Shown: in pieces, positions 25,201 to 34,349 of the stretch
How positions within the stretch are numbered: the stretch's first letter is position 1
Layout: every line of letters starts with the position of its first letter
Assembly (NCBI GenBank): GCA_016719395.1
Contig: JADJZF010000001.1
Location: 124,001-188,000, forward strand
DNA from: Candidatus Amarobacter glycogenicus
GTDB lineage: Bacteria; Chloroflexota; Dehalococcoidia; Tepidiformales; Tepidiformaceae
Length of the DNA stretch: 64,000 nt
Direction: 5' to 3'
Notes under the pieces: generated by a model
Told to the model about the DNA's origin: nothing
The model's database searches: none
The model's input: only the letters and a program-made list of their open reading frames with translations
Translations under genes and position numbers: made by a program

Positions 25201-26295
25201 GGAGCCGGCTGCCCTGGTCCGTGGGACGCTCGAAGAACCGCCGCCCCAGAGCGAGACGTACACCAGAGCTACCAGGACCGGCACTTCGATGAGCGGGCCG
25301 ACGACACCCGCGAGCGCCTGACCGGAGGTGACTCCGAATGCGCCGATGGCGACCGCGATGGCCAGTTCGAAATTGTTGCCCGCCGCGGTGAAGGCGAGCG
25401 TCGCCGTCTTCGGGTAGGGCAGGCCACGCCCGCGGCCCCAGGCAAACGCGGCCGTCCACATGAGGGCGAAGTAGAGGAGGAACGGCACGGCGATGCGGGC
25501 GACGTCGAGCGGTTGCGAGGTGATCGCGTCGCCCTGGATGGCGAAGAGGACGGTGATCGTGAAGAGGAGGCTGTAGAGCGCCCACGGCCCGATGCGAGGA
25601 AGGAACCGCTGCTCGTACCACACGTCGCCCTTCCTGTGCCGGCCGATGACACTCGTCAGGAGCCCGAGTACGAGCGGCACTCCGAGGAAGATGAGGACGG
25701 ACTTCGCGATGTCCCAGAAGACGAAGTCGACGGCGGTCTCCTGGAGCCCAAGCCATCCGGGAAGCGTTTCGAGATAGAAATAGCCCATCACCGCGTAGGC
25801 GGCCACCTGGATGAACGAGTTGAGTACGACGAGGACCGCCCCTGCCTCGATGTCGCCGTGTGCAAGGGAGTTCCAGATGAGGACCATCGCGATGCATGGC
25901 GCGAGTCCGACAAGGATGACGCCAGTGCGGTATTCCGGCAGGTCGCGAAGAAAGACCCATGCGAGCGTGAACATGAGTGCCGGGCCGATGAGCCACGCGA
26001 ACATCACGGACGAACCCACGAGTGGCTTGTCTGTCGTCGCATCGCCAAGGCGGTCGTACCGGACCTTCGCGAGGACCGGGTACATCATGCCGAGCAATCC
26101 GATGGCGATCGGCAATGAGGTCTGGTCGATCTTGACGCGGTCGAGCTGGTCGTTCAGGTCCGGAAAGGCGCGTCCGAGAAGAAGGCCGAGCGCCATCGCG
26201 ATGCCGATCCAGACAGGCAGGAAGCGGTCGAGCGTGGAGAGCTGGGCGAGCACGGAGCTATCGGGGTGTTCGGCGGGCGCGGCGGACTTCTGCAA
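25196..26295 (-). CDS. acr3: Arsenite efflux permease, Acr3 family (probable frameshift at its 3' end)
   Basis: Ten-helix membrane transporter expelling arsenite. The conserved cysteine is in GLAPCIAMVLIWNSLAHGD and the conserved glutamate in AAGNNFELAIAVAIGAFG, with EVPVLVALVYVSLW at the C-terminus. In the given sequence the frame then runs on into arsC; adding one base to the C-run at 25244-25247 gives the family-like ending WGRRFFERP and a stop at 25196. TTG 26295 has GGAGGA 9 bases upstream and puts the direct-repeat element in the promoter region; a GTG at 26373 is the longer alternative. True Acr3-ArsC fusions are known in mycobacteria, so fusion is not excluded. Confidence 0.88.
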
Positions 26296-26343
26296 GGTTG
26301 AAGGATCCTCCGGGGGTGGTCCGATTCGACGTTGCCACGCAGC

Positions 26344-26361
26344 CGTTAACGGCCCGTTAGC
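26344..26361. promoter_or_regulatory. Direct-repeat element upstream of acr3
   Basis: CGTTAACG-N3-CGTTAGC, identical in all 15 fixed positions to the copy before arsC, about 50 bases upstream of the preferred acr3 start. Two copies placed before the two arsenic genes suggest a shared regulator. Confidence 0.5.
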
Positions 26362-26457
26362 ACTCTTCTTCACTCCACGTCGGTCCTGCCGTAGGCACGA
26401 AGCGGGATGGAGACGGGCTGGCGACAGACCGGCGGGAGTGCCGGGGCCTGGATACTT

Positions 26458-26934
26458 CTACTCGCGGGAGTACGAACCGACGAGCCGATTCATCCCGAGC
26501 GTATGCGCCTCGATCTTCTCAAGCACCTGCCAGAGAGATAGGCCCGGAGCAAGGTCGAGTTCAGCATCGAGGGCGAACACCCAGAAGTAGTAGAGGTGGG
26601 TTCCATGTCCTGGTGGGGGCATGGGGCCGCCGTAGCTCTGCTTGCCGAATCCGGTTTGGCCCTCGGTGTGGCCTCTGGCGGCTTCCGGCAGGCTGCGGAC
26701 CGAGCCCGGGATGTTGTAGAGCACCCAGTGGACAAAGCCGTACGTGCCTCCTGCGATGAGCGGGGCATCAGGATCGTGGCAGGCGATGACGAAGGAGCGC
26801 GTCCCTTCTGGCACATTCGACCACTCCAGGGCGGGCGAGACGTCCTCCCCCTCACCGGTGTGCTTCCTGGGTATGCGGGCGAGATGTTCGAATGCGGGGC
26901 TCTTCAGCTGCATGGTGGAGAGGGCGAACTTCAT
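26458..26934 (-). CDS. PEBP-family protein (YbhB/YbcL, Raf-kinase-inhibitor-like)
   Basis: A 158-residue phosphatidylethanolamine-binding-protein fold. The ligand-pocket motifs are present: ACHDPDAP, then FVHWVLYNIPG, and YGGPMPPPGHGTHLYYFWVFAL. The molecular role of bacterial members is unsettled; they bind anionic ligands. GGAGG precedes ATG 26934 by 6 bases and the protein begins at the conserved strand, so the longer frame is not used. No signal peptide. It lies upstream of the arsenic genes on the same strand with a 160-base gap. Confidence 0.9.
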   Translation of the reverse strand: MKFALSTMQLKSPAFEHLARIPRKHTGEGEDVSPALEWSNVPEGTRSFVIACHDPDAPLIAGGTYGFVHWVLYNIPGSVRSLPEAARGHTEGQTGFGKQSYGGPMPPPGHGTHLYYFWVFALDAELDLAPGLSLWQVLEKIEAHTLGMNRLVGSYSRE

Positions 26935-27071
26935 GGCAACCTCCGGACGGGAACGAGTTGCGGCAAGCGGAGATGTTGGCACAGCGAGGCCGGTTCCGCC
27001 ACGATCCCGCGGCCGAACGTGGAGCGTGCCTCCCCTTTCGGGAGACCCGCGGTAGTTTCGACGACGCCGAG

Positions 27072-28877
27072 TCAGCGGCCGGTCGCGCCGGTGGAGACGG
27101 TGGTGGTAGTGGACTTCGTCCCGCCGCTATAGGCGCCGGCCGGATAGAGACCCATCTGGTGCGCGCCGGTGGCGGTACCACCGGTGTACACGTCATAGGT
27201 GACGCCGGACTGGAGTTTCGGAGAAGACACGACGAGCGATTGGAAGCTCTTCTCGGATTTGAATGTGACGATCTCTTCCCCGCCGGCCGTCTGGATGTGG
27301 ACGATGGCACCGGCCGGCTGCACGGCGCTAAAGCGGAGGGCGATCGACTTGATGGTCGAGGATGCACCTGGTGACTGTGCCATGCCGGCGCTGCCTGCAG
27401 CGACGATGAACCCGCCAGTCATGTTGAACGTGCCGTCGTAATCGAGTGCGCCGTTGTTGTTGGCGGTTGGCCCCTGGACGATGAGGGTGCCCCCGGTCAT
27501 CGTGACGGACCCGTTGATGTCGATGCCATCGCCGTTGGCGCTCACCAGGATGGTGCCGCCGTTGATGGTGAGGGTGTTGTTTCCGGCTACGGCGCCTCCG
27601 GGCCGAGCGCCGGGCACGCCGCCTCCCGTGCCGTCGGCGGCATTCAGGCCATCGTCGCTGGCGACGACGGTGATCTCGCCGCCATTGATGACGAGGGCGA
27701 TGCTTTCGAGCCCCTCGTAGGACTTCGTGATGTTCACCGTCCCGCCATTGACGGTGACAGACTTGTCACCGTGGATGGCATCGTCCCCGGTGGCGATGGT
27801 GAGGTTGCCGCCATCGATCGTGACGGCGACGTTGGAGTGCAGGGCGTCATCGGCTGAGTCGATCGTGAAGGTCCCGCCCTTGATGGCGACGCTGGCCGCC
27901 CCCTTGATCGCCTTGGCCGAAGCATCGGCAGCGACCTTCGCCGCCGCGCCACCGCCGGTGGTGATCGCGAGCTTGCCGCCTGCGACCGTGACGGTCGACT
28001 CCGCCTGGATGCCATCGCCGGCCGCCGTGATGGCGAGAGTCCCATCAAGGATGGTTACGAAGCCGAGAGCGGTGTCCTCGGCGTTGTCGGCTTTGAGGCC
28101 ATCGCCGCCGGCCTTCACCGTCAGTGAGCCTCCCTTGACCACGAGGTAGTCCTTGCCGCGGACCGCGTCATCCGCGGCCTCAACCACGATCGTGCCGCCA
28201 GCGATGACCAGGCCATCCTTGCCGGTGATGCCGTCGTTGTACTTACCCGTCACTGTAAGCGAACCGTTGCCCGCGATGGTGAGGTCGGCAGTGCTGTAGA
28301 GCGCGGCATTTGGCTCATCGGTGGAAGAGTCGGCGAAGGTGTATTTCGCGCCGTCGGTAAGGGTGTTCTTCGAACCGTCGGCGAGGATGACGACGACCTT
28401 CTTCGCATCGGTCACCGTGAGGGCCGCCTGGTCGCCATTGGTGATGGTGACGCCGTTGAGAATGAGGCGGACGGTGTCCTTGTCGTCGGTATCGACGACG
28501 ACTTGGCCGTCGCTGAGTGTGCCGCTAAGCCGGTAGGAACCAGCCTCGGTAATGGTCACTGTTGAGCCGGAGACTTTGACCGAACTGCGGGCAGACGTGG
28601 CGGTCGTGCCCTTGAGTTCGATGGCAACGACCGTCGACTCGTCCCAGGTGTAATCGGCGGGGTCATCGTGGGTCGAGCCATCGCTGGTGGTGGACGCGGT
28701 TGGCGTACTGCCGGTGGCCTTCGTGTTGGCGGCGGCCGGCGAGGACGTGGCGCCTGCGGCCGTTGCCGCTCCGCTTTCGTTCGAGGACGTGCACGAGGAC
28801 AGGGCAGCCGCCGCGACGGCGGCTGCGAGGGCAAGGGAAAGAAGTCTGCGCATGGAGGTGCTCTTTCGGAAATGCAT
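27072..28877 (-). CDS. Repeat lipoprotein, DUF4353 carbohydrate-binding-like
   Basis: An exported 601-residue protein. A signal peptide ends in the lipobox LSSC (Cys at about 29), followed by an Ala/Ser/Thr-rich linker to about residue 80. The rest is a long series of short strands of the type VTINGGTI...SADDALHS or GGDGLKA, repeated roughly every 20-25 residues, predicting a right-handed beta-helix. This fits DUF4353 (carbohydrate-binding domain-containing) proteins whose function is unknown. It is probably anchored on the outer face of the membrane. ATG 28877 or ATG 28853 could start it; both retain the signal peptide. Confidence 0.8.
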   Translation of the reverse strand: MHFRKSTSMRRLLSLALAAAVAAAALSSCTSSNESGAATAAGATSSPAAANTKATGSTPTASTTSDGSTHDDPADYTWDESTVVAIELKGTTATSARSSVKVSGSTVTITEAGSYRLSGTLSDGQVVVDTDDKDTVRLILNGVTITNGDQAALTVTDAKKVVVILADGSKNTLTDGAKYTFADSSTDEPNAALYSTADLTIAGNGSLTVTGKYNDGITGKDGLVIAGGTIVVEAADDAVRGKDYLVVKGGSLTVKAGGDGLKADNAEDTALGFVTILDGTLAITAAGDGIQAESTVTVAGGKLAITTGGGAAAKVAADASAKAIKGAASVAIKGGTFTIDSADDALHSNVAVTIDGGNLTIATGDDAIHGDKSVTVNGGTVNITKSYEGLESIALVINGGEITVVASDDGLNAADGTGGGVPGARPGGAVAGNNTLTINGGTILVSANGDGIDINGSVTMTGGTLIVQGPTANNNGALDYDGTFNMTGGFIVAAGSAGMAQSPGASSTIKSIALRFSAVQPAGAIVHIQTAGGEEIVTFKSEKSFQSLVVSSPKLQSGVTYDVYTGGTATGAHQMGLYPAGAYSGGTKSTTTTVSTGATGR

Positions 28878-29221
28878 GGGGTTCTCTGGTTGAACTCTGG
28901 AAGCGGTAGGTGAGAGCGCGATGAGAACGCTCCCCACGGGTCAGGATGTGGTGAAGGCGCCGGCAGCGACGGGTTTCGATCCTGGCGGACAGGAATGCCA
29001 CGGGTAACAGCCTCTTCATGGGAGGGACTTCATCGGTGAAGTGGCTCGATATCGAAAGTGACAGTAGGGCGCGAAGATGAGAAAGGCGTGAGACTGGCAT
29101 TGGCAGGCGCTACCCATGTTTGACGCCGGCACGGGGCGAGACAATGCTTTCACCGGCCCGAGCCCGGGACGCCGCCCCGTAGACGCTCGCCGGAACCGCT
29201 TTCCACGAAGAGGAGCAGTCC
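28878..29221. other. Gap between divergent genes
   Basis: This 344-base stretch separates the leftward lipoprotein gene from the rightward acyl-CoA dehydrogenase and should hold both promoters. A weak TTGACG (29119) and AATGCT (29143) pair, 18 bases apart, could serve the rightward gene. Open frames here have no Shine-Dalgarno site; I see no gene or structured RNA. Confidence 0.4.
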
Positions 29222-30397
29222 ATGGACTTCGACCTGACCGAGGAGCAGCGGCTCCTGAAGGCGACCGTGCGTGAATACCTCGAGAAGGAGATCGCGCCTC
29301 AGGTCAACGAGTATGAGGCGAAGGGGCAGCTCTCGCGCGAAGACGCGATCCGTTTCATCAAGCAGCTCATGCCCTTCGGGTTCTACAACGGCCGGCACGA
29401 TGAAGAATGGGGCGGGTCGAACCTGGACGCGAAGACGTATGGGGTTATCAACGAGGAACTGGCGCGGGTCTGGGCCGGTCTTTGCGGGACGTTGTTTATC
29501 GCCGGGATGCTGCCTTCCGGAGGCGACGACGCTGAACGGCGAGAGGCGAAAGCCCGGATGCGCTCGGGCGAGAGCATCGGCTGCGGCGGCATTACGGAGC
29601 CCGATCACGGGTCTGATTCGTCCTATCTGCAGACGCGGGCGACACTCGATGGCGACGAGTGGGTGGTGAACGGCACCAAGAACTGGATCTCGTGCGCGCC
29701 CATCGCCGATCACGTGAACCTGATGGTGAATGTCGACCCGGAGAAGGGGCGTGCCGGCATCCGCAGCCTCCACGTGAGGAAGGATGTCTCTCCCTGGGAC
29801 GCGGCGCGAAGCAACAACCTCTTCGGATTGAAGGCGTGGCCGAACGGCGAGCTGCGATTCGACGACGTCCGCGTGCCCCGGGTGAATATGCGCGGGATGG
29901 GCGGCAACCGCCCGGCCGAGGGTGAAGCGCCGGCTGCGAGCACGCAGGTCTGGAACTTCCAGGAACCGCGGACGATGCTTGCGATCATGGGCGTGGGGCT
30001 TGGGCAGGCCGCCATCGACGCGTCGATCGCCTACATGCGTGAGAGGCGCCAGTTCGGGAGGCCGATCGGGAGCTTCCAACTCATCCAGGGGATGCTGTAC
30101 GAGATGGTCGCGGAGACCGAAGCGGCCCGCTTCCTGACGCTGCGCGCGATGGACATGCAAGACAAGGCCCAGGATTCGACCTGGCAAGCTGCCCTGGCCA
30201 AGGGCTTTTCGACGGAGATGGCCGGGAGGGTAACCTCGAAGGCGATCGAGATCCACGGAGCCCTTGGCCTCATGGAGGGATACCCCATTGAGCGGTACTT
30301 CCGGGATGCCCGAGCGCTGACGATCCCGGATGGTACGACGGAGATCCAGAAGCTCGTCGTCGGCCGGCAGTTGACCGGTATTTCGGCGATTCACTGA
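29222..30397 (+). CDS. Acyl-CoA dehydrogenase
   Basis: A 391-residue FAD enzyme of the acyl-CoA dehydrogenase fold. Family segments are CGGITEPDHGSDSS, EWVVNGTKNWIS, RRQFGRPIGSFQLIQ and IEIHGALGLMEGYPIERYFRDA; the IPDGTTEI segment has Asp where many members carry the catalytic Glu. It heads a tight group with a DUF35 protein (26 bases downstream) and a thiolase-like protein (4-base overlap), an order recalling side-chain degradation modules for branched or steroid-like acyl-CoAs. GAGGAG lies 7 bases before the ATG. Confidence 0.93.
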   Translation: MDFDLTEEQRLLKATVREYLEKEIAPQVNEYEAKGQLSREDAIRFIKQLMPFGFYNGRHDEEWGGSNLDAKTYGVINEELARVWAGLCGTLFIAGMLPSGGDDAERREAKARMRSGESIGCGGITEPDHGSDSSYLQTRATLDGDEWVVNGTKNWISCAPIADHVNLMVNVDPEKGRAGIRSLHVRKDVSPWDAARSNNLFGLKAWPNGELRFDDVRVPRVNMRGMGGNRPAEGEAPAASTQVWNFQEPRTMLAIMGVGLGQAAIDASIAYMRERRQFGRPIGSFQLIQGMLYEMVAETEAARFLTLRAMDMQDKAQDSTWQAALAKGFSTEMAGRVTSKAIEIHGALGLMEGYPIERYFRDARALTIPDGTTEIQKLVVGRQLTGISAIH

Positions 30398-30423
30398 CGA
30401 ACGGGAGAGGAAGGAGCACGAAG

Positions 30424-30810
30424 ATGGAGACAGTTCGACCACCGTTGTGGATTACGGATGAGGCGGGCGCGCCGCTCCTGCGCGGGATGCACTGTTCCGG
30501 CTGCGGCGCGGACCTGTTTCCTCCGCAGGAATACGGCTGCATCCGCTGCGGGGCCTATGGCGACCGCTTGCGCGAGCGCGACCTCCCGGCGGTGGGCACG
30601 GTGCTCTCGTTCGCGGAGGTCCACGTACATCAGAGCCACCCTGTCCCCTTCACGCTGGCTGAGATCGAACTGGATGCAGGACCAATCGTGCGCGCAGCCC
30701 TCGCACCGGGGAGCCGGCCCCGCATTGGACAACGGGCGCGCGGACTAATCGTCGCCGACGAGGGAGATGCGCGGCTGGAGTTCGCGCTTGCCGGAGAGGC
30801 TCAATCATGA
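30424..30810 (+). CDS. DUF35 protein: zinc ribbon plus OB fold (acyl-CoA-binding partner)
   Basis: A 128-residue protein with a rubredoxin-like zinc ribbon (Cys24, Cys27, Cys39, Cys42 in CSGC and CIRC) and a C-terminal OB-fold (GTVLSFAEVHV...PFTLAEIELDAGP). DUF35 proteins partner thiolase-like enzymes, as in archaeal thiolase/HMG-CoA synthase and the ChsH2-Ltp2 aldolase, where they bind the acyl-CoA. Here the thiolase-like gene starts within its last 4 bases, so partnership is very likely. Confidence 0.9.
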   Translation: METVRPPLWITDEAGAPLLRGMHCSGCGADLFPPQEYGCIRCGAYGDRLRERDLPAVGTVLSFAEVHVHQSHPVPFTLAEIELDAGPIVRAALAPGSRPRIGQRARGLIVADEGDARLEFALAGEAQS

Positions 30811-31955
30811 AGACGCTTTCAGACATGCGGCCCGTGTACGTCGTCGGGATTGGGCTTCACCCGTATCAGAACCGTTCGCAAACCTCGTATGTGACGCTCG
30901 GCCTTCGGGCCGTCCGCGAGGCGTTGGCCGACGCGGCGATCACCTGGCCGGACGTCGAGAGCGCCTATGTCGGCAATGCGCTGATTGGGATGGCGGCCGG
31001 TGCGGCGATGCTTCGCTACCTCGGGGCGACCGGGATCCCGTTCGCCCAGGTGGAGAACGCTTCGGCTTCGGGTTCGACGGCGTTCCGTCACGCTGCCCAC
31101 GAAGTTGCGGCGGGGTATACCGACGTCTCCCTGGCGATGGGAGTTGACACGGTCGACCAGTGGCGGTCGGGGCCGGCGAAGGCGGGCGTTCGGGGACTCG
31201 CGGATCACCTCTCCGCGCCGTTCACCCACTTTGCGATGCTGACCCAGAAGTACATGGATGAGACCGGCGCCACCCCGGAGCAGATCGCGAAGGTCGCGGT
31301 GAAGAACCACCGCAACGGCGCGTTCAACCCCTACGCTCAGCGGCAGCAGGTGAGGACGCTCGAAGAAGTCCTCGCGCCTCCGCTCATCTCAGGCGTGCTC
31401 ACCAGGCTGCAGTGCACACCGGTGGGCGAAGGAGCAGCAGCGGTCATCGTGATGTCCGAGGAGGGTCTCACCCGGCACGGAATTCCCCGCAGCCGGGCCG
31501 TCCAGGTGCTCGCTTCGGCTTCCCGTTCGGAACAGCCCTTCGGCCGCGAGAATGGCGACGTTGCCCTGACCAGGGCGACGACGCTCGAGGCCTACGCCCA
31601 GGCGAGTGTCGAACCACGCGATATCGATGTCGTCGAGGTGCACGACGCCTTCAGCATTGAGGAATTGCTCTACGTCGAGGCGATGGGCTTTTGTAAGCCA
31701 GGCGGAGCGGCCGCAGAGCTCGAGGCCGGAGCCTTCGATATCGGCGGCCGGCATGCTGTAAGCCCGTCCGGCGGGCTTATCGCCATGGGGCACCCGCTGG
31801 GGCCGACCGGCGTGGGACAGGTTGCCGAGGTCGTCCGCCAGCTGCGCGGCGAGGCGGGCGTCCGCCAGCAGCCCAACGCGCGCATGGGTCTGACCCACAT
31901 GGTGGGCATCGGGCCGGTGTGCCTGGTCCACATTCTGCGCGCCGCGACGGCCTGA
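30807..31955 (+). CDS. Thiolase-fold protein without the nucleophilic Cys (Ltp2-like aldolase candidate)
   Basis: A 382-residue SCP-x-type thiolase-fold protein. The family position N-x-C-x-S-G reads ENASASGS here, so the acyl-accepting cysteine is Ser86. The other active-site loops are kept: VHDAFSIEE and GGLIAMGHPLGPTG. Loss of this cysteine with a DUF35 partner characterises the Ltp2-type retro-aldolases that cleave a beta-hydroxyacyl-CoA side chain without thiolysis. I therefore infer an aldolase rather than an acetyltransferase; a non-catalytic or lipid-transfer role is the alternative. It overlaps the DUF35 gene by ATGA. Confidence 0.87.
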   Translation: MKTLSDMRPVYVVGIGLHPYQNRSQTSYVTLGLRAVREALADAAITWPDVESAYVGNALIGMAAGAAMLRYLGATGIPFAQVENASASGSTAFRHAAHEVAAGYTDVSLAMGVDTVDQWRSGPAKAGVRGLADHLSAPFTHFAMLTQKYMDETGATPEQIAKVAVKNHRNGAFNPYAQRQQVRTLEEVLAPPLISGVLTRLQCTPVGEGAAAVIVMSEEGLTRHGIPRSRAVQVLASASRSEQPFGRENGDVALTRATTLEAYAQASVEPRDIDVVEVHDAFSIEELLYVEAMGFCKPGGAAAELEAGAFDIGGRHAVSPSGGLIAMGHPLGPTGVGQVAEVVRQLRGEAGVRQQPNARMGLTHMVGIGPVCLVHILRAATA

Positions 31956-32028
31956 ACGGTCCAGCCGCGTGTGGCCTTCGGCGCGCCTGCGTTACCCTTC
32001 CCGGTAACCACCGGACGGAGGCCCTCGC

Positions 32029-34314
32029 ATGGCCGACCTTTACATTGGCAAAAAGTTCAACGCGGCCGACAAGTCGCTTGGCGACCGGTTCTTCCTCGAT
32101 TCGGGGGACCTGACGACGCATGGAATCGTCATCGGCATGACCGGCTCCGGCAAGACCGGATTCTCCATCGGGATCATCGAAGAATTGCTGAAGGCGAAGG
32201 TGCCGGTCATTGTGATCGACCCCAAGGGAGACATGGGGAACCTCGCGCTGGCCTTCGATCGGCTGGCGCCCGAGCAATTCGAGCCGTGGATCGACAGGGA
32301 TGAGGCCGCCCGCGAGGGGAAGAGCGTCGGCGACATGGCGAAAGCAGCCGCGGAAACATGGGCAAAAGGCCTCCACGATTGGGGCATCGAGGCTCCCAAT
32401 GTCGCCGCCTATGCCGCGGGGCGTCGAATACGGATGTACACGCCCGGAGCGACGGCCGGGATCCCGATCAACCTGATCGACTCCCTGGCCGCCCCCGGAA
32501 TGGACTTCGAACAGAACGAAGAGGAGTTGCGCGATGAGATCGACTCGATCGTTACGGCGCTCCTCGGCCTCGTCAAGATCGCGGCCGACCCGGTAAGCAG
32601 CCGGGAATATATCTACCTCTTCAGCCTGATCGAGAACGCGTGGCGGAACAACCAGGACCTCGACCTGCATTCGCTCATCGCCCAGGTGGCGAATCCCCCG
32701 ATCCAGAAAGTCGGCGCACTGGCGGTGGACGCCTTCTACCCCCAGAAGGACCGGGATGGCCTGATGTTCGCGCTGAACAATCTGGTGGCCTCGCCCCCGT
32801 TCGAGGTATGGCGGCAGGGCCAACCGATCGACATCGAGTCGTGGGTACGGAGTGCGGACGGGCGGCCGCAGCTCTCGATCGTGTACACGGCCCATCTTGA
32901 GGACGAGCAGCGGATCTTCGTGACTGCGCTCATCCTGAACAAGCTGAAGACGTGGATGCGAAAGCAGCCGGGGACCAGCGAGCTGCGGCTGTTGTTCTAC
33001 ATGGACGAGATCTTCGGGTACTTCCCGCCGTCCGCGAACCCCCCGACGAAGAAGCCGCTGCTGACGCTGCTGAAACAGGCGCGCGCGTATGGCGTAGGGA
33101 TCCTGCTTTCGACTCAGAACCCCGTCGACCTGGACTACAAGGGCCTTGGGAACATGGGGTTCTGGGCGATCGGCCGCCTGCAGACGACGCAGGACCAGAA
33201 CCGGGTGAAGCAGGGCATCGAGGCGGCATTGGCTGATGCGGCGAGCGACATCTCGTTCGAGACGCTCATTGGCGGGGTGCAGAAGCGCGTCTTCCTGGTG
33301 CACGACATCCACCGGAAGAAGCCGGAACTGGTGAACTCGCGCTTCGCGATGTCGTACCTCCGCGGGCCGCTGACGCGGGACGAGATCCGCGGCCTGGGCG
33401 AGGCAATCTCGGGGACGGCGGCCGAGAAGCAGGCGCTCACTTCCGCAGCGAGCCCGGCCGCGCACGCGGGGGGCACAGCGCGCACTTCGACGCCGGCGCC
33501 CGCCACGTCGCCCGCCCTCCCTTCGCCGCTGAGAGCGAAGTACCTGGACCTGCGTGGCGGAAATATGGCCGAAGCCTACGTCGTCGTGAAGACGGCCGCC
33601 CGCTACAGAGCCGGCGGGGTGGCCTCGGACGAAGTGAAGCGCACGCTCGCGTTCCGGCTTGCGCCGGACATGGCACTTGGCGAGCTACTCGACCAGGAAC
33701 CCATCGAGGTTGATGATGACCGGCTTTCAGGCGACCTGCCCGCTGGCCTGATGTTCGGCGATTTGCCCGGCTTCGCTGCAGCCAGCGACGGAGCGAAAGT
33801 GATCGAACGGGCACTTCGCGACCGCCTGGACGACCGCCTGGCGGCCGAGCTCATCTTCGACCCGGTGACCAGGAAGTTCTCAAACCTCGGTGAGGACGAG
33901 GCGGCCTTCGCGGCACGCCTTGGAGGCTCGGCCGGCGTCTCTGCGAAGCGCACAGCCCTGGATACGAAAATCGCGAAGCTGGAGCGCGACATCGCCTCCA
34001 AGCGCGAGGAAGTCAAGGGGCGGAAGTTCGAGAAATGGCTTTCGGTCCTGACGGCGATCCTTTCGAATCTGAACGTCTTCACCGGTAGCTCGAAAAGGGT
34101 GAAGACGACCGGCATGGGCAGCGTGCTGACGAAGAACCGGATGGAGAACACGGCTGAGAACCGGAGAGAAGCCCTCGAGGCCCAGCTCAAAGAGCTTAGG
34201 GCCCAGCGCGAGGAGCTGGATGCGCCGGAAACCAGCCGCTTCGAGCGGCGGACCATCAAGCCCACCAAGACCGACGTTTCGATCATTCGCTACGACATCG
34301 CCTGGGTGTATTAG
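32029..34314 (+). CDS. HerA-like P-loop ATPase (DUF87/DUF853-type)
   Basis: A 761-residue RecA-fold ATPase of the HerA/FtsK superfamily. Walker A is GMTGSGKT (residues 36-43), VIVIDPKGDMGN follows, Walker B is LLFYMDEIFGYFP, and GVGILLSTQNPVDLDYKGLGN is the sensor region. A Pro/Ala/Thr linker (about 475-505) leads to a C-terminal domain with long charged helices predicted as coiled coil (about 640-740). Relatives such as YjgR are of unknown role; true HerA proteins pump DNA with NurA. No NurA is adjacent, but a RecB-like nuclease lies 3.6 kb away. GGAGG lies 8 bases before the ATG. Confidence 0.82.
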   Translation: MADLYIGKKFNAADKSLGDRFFLDSGDLTTHGIVIGMTGSGKTGFSIGIIEELLKAKVPVIVIDPKGDMGNLALAFDRLAPEQFEPWIDRDEAAREGKSVGDMAKAAAETWAKGLHDWGIEAPNVAAYAAGRRIRMYTPGATAGIPINLIDSLAAPGMDFEQNEEELRDEIDSIVTALLGLVKIAADPVSSREYIYLFSLIENAWRNNQDLDLHSLIAQVANPPIQKVGALAVDAFYPQKDRDGLMFALNNLVASPPFEVWRQGQPIDIESWVRSADGRPQLSIVYTAHLEDEQRIFVTALILNKLKTWMRKQPGTSELRLLFYMDEIFGYFPPSANPPTKKPLLTLLKQARAYGVGILLSTQNPVDLDYKGLGNMGFWAIGRLQTTQDQNRVKQGIEAALADAASDISFETLIGGVQKRVFLVHDIHRKKPELVNSRFAMSYLRGPLTRDEIRGLGEAISGTAAEKQALTSAASPAAHAGGTARTSTPAPATSPALPSPLRAKYLDLRGGNMAEAYVVVKTAARYRAGGVASDEVKRTLAFRLAPDMALGELLDQEPIEVDDDRLSGDLPAGLMFGDLPGFAAASDGAKVIERALRDRLDDRLAAELIFDPVTRKFSNLGEDEAAFAARLGGSAGVSAKRTALDTKIAKLERDIASKREEVKGRKFEKWLSVLTAILSNLNVFTGSSKRVKTTGMGSVLTKNRMENTAENRREALEAQLKELRAQREELDAPETSRFERRTIKPTKTDVSIIRYDIAWVY

Positions 34315-34349
34315 CCGTTGGGAAGGGGGAACCGCCCTGGCCCCGGGAA

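Noticed and set aside
30807..31955. Ordinary acetyl-CoA acetyltransferase
   Set aside because: The nucleophilic cysteine position is Ser86 and the gene is fused in context to DUF35, so thiolase activity should not be assumed.
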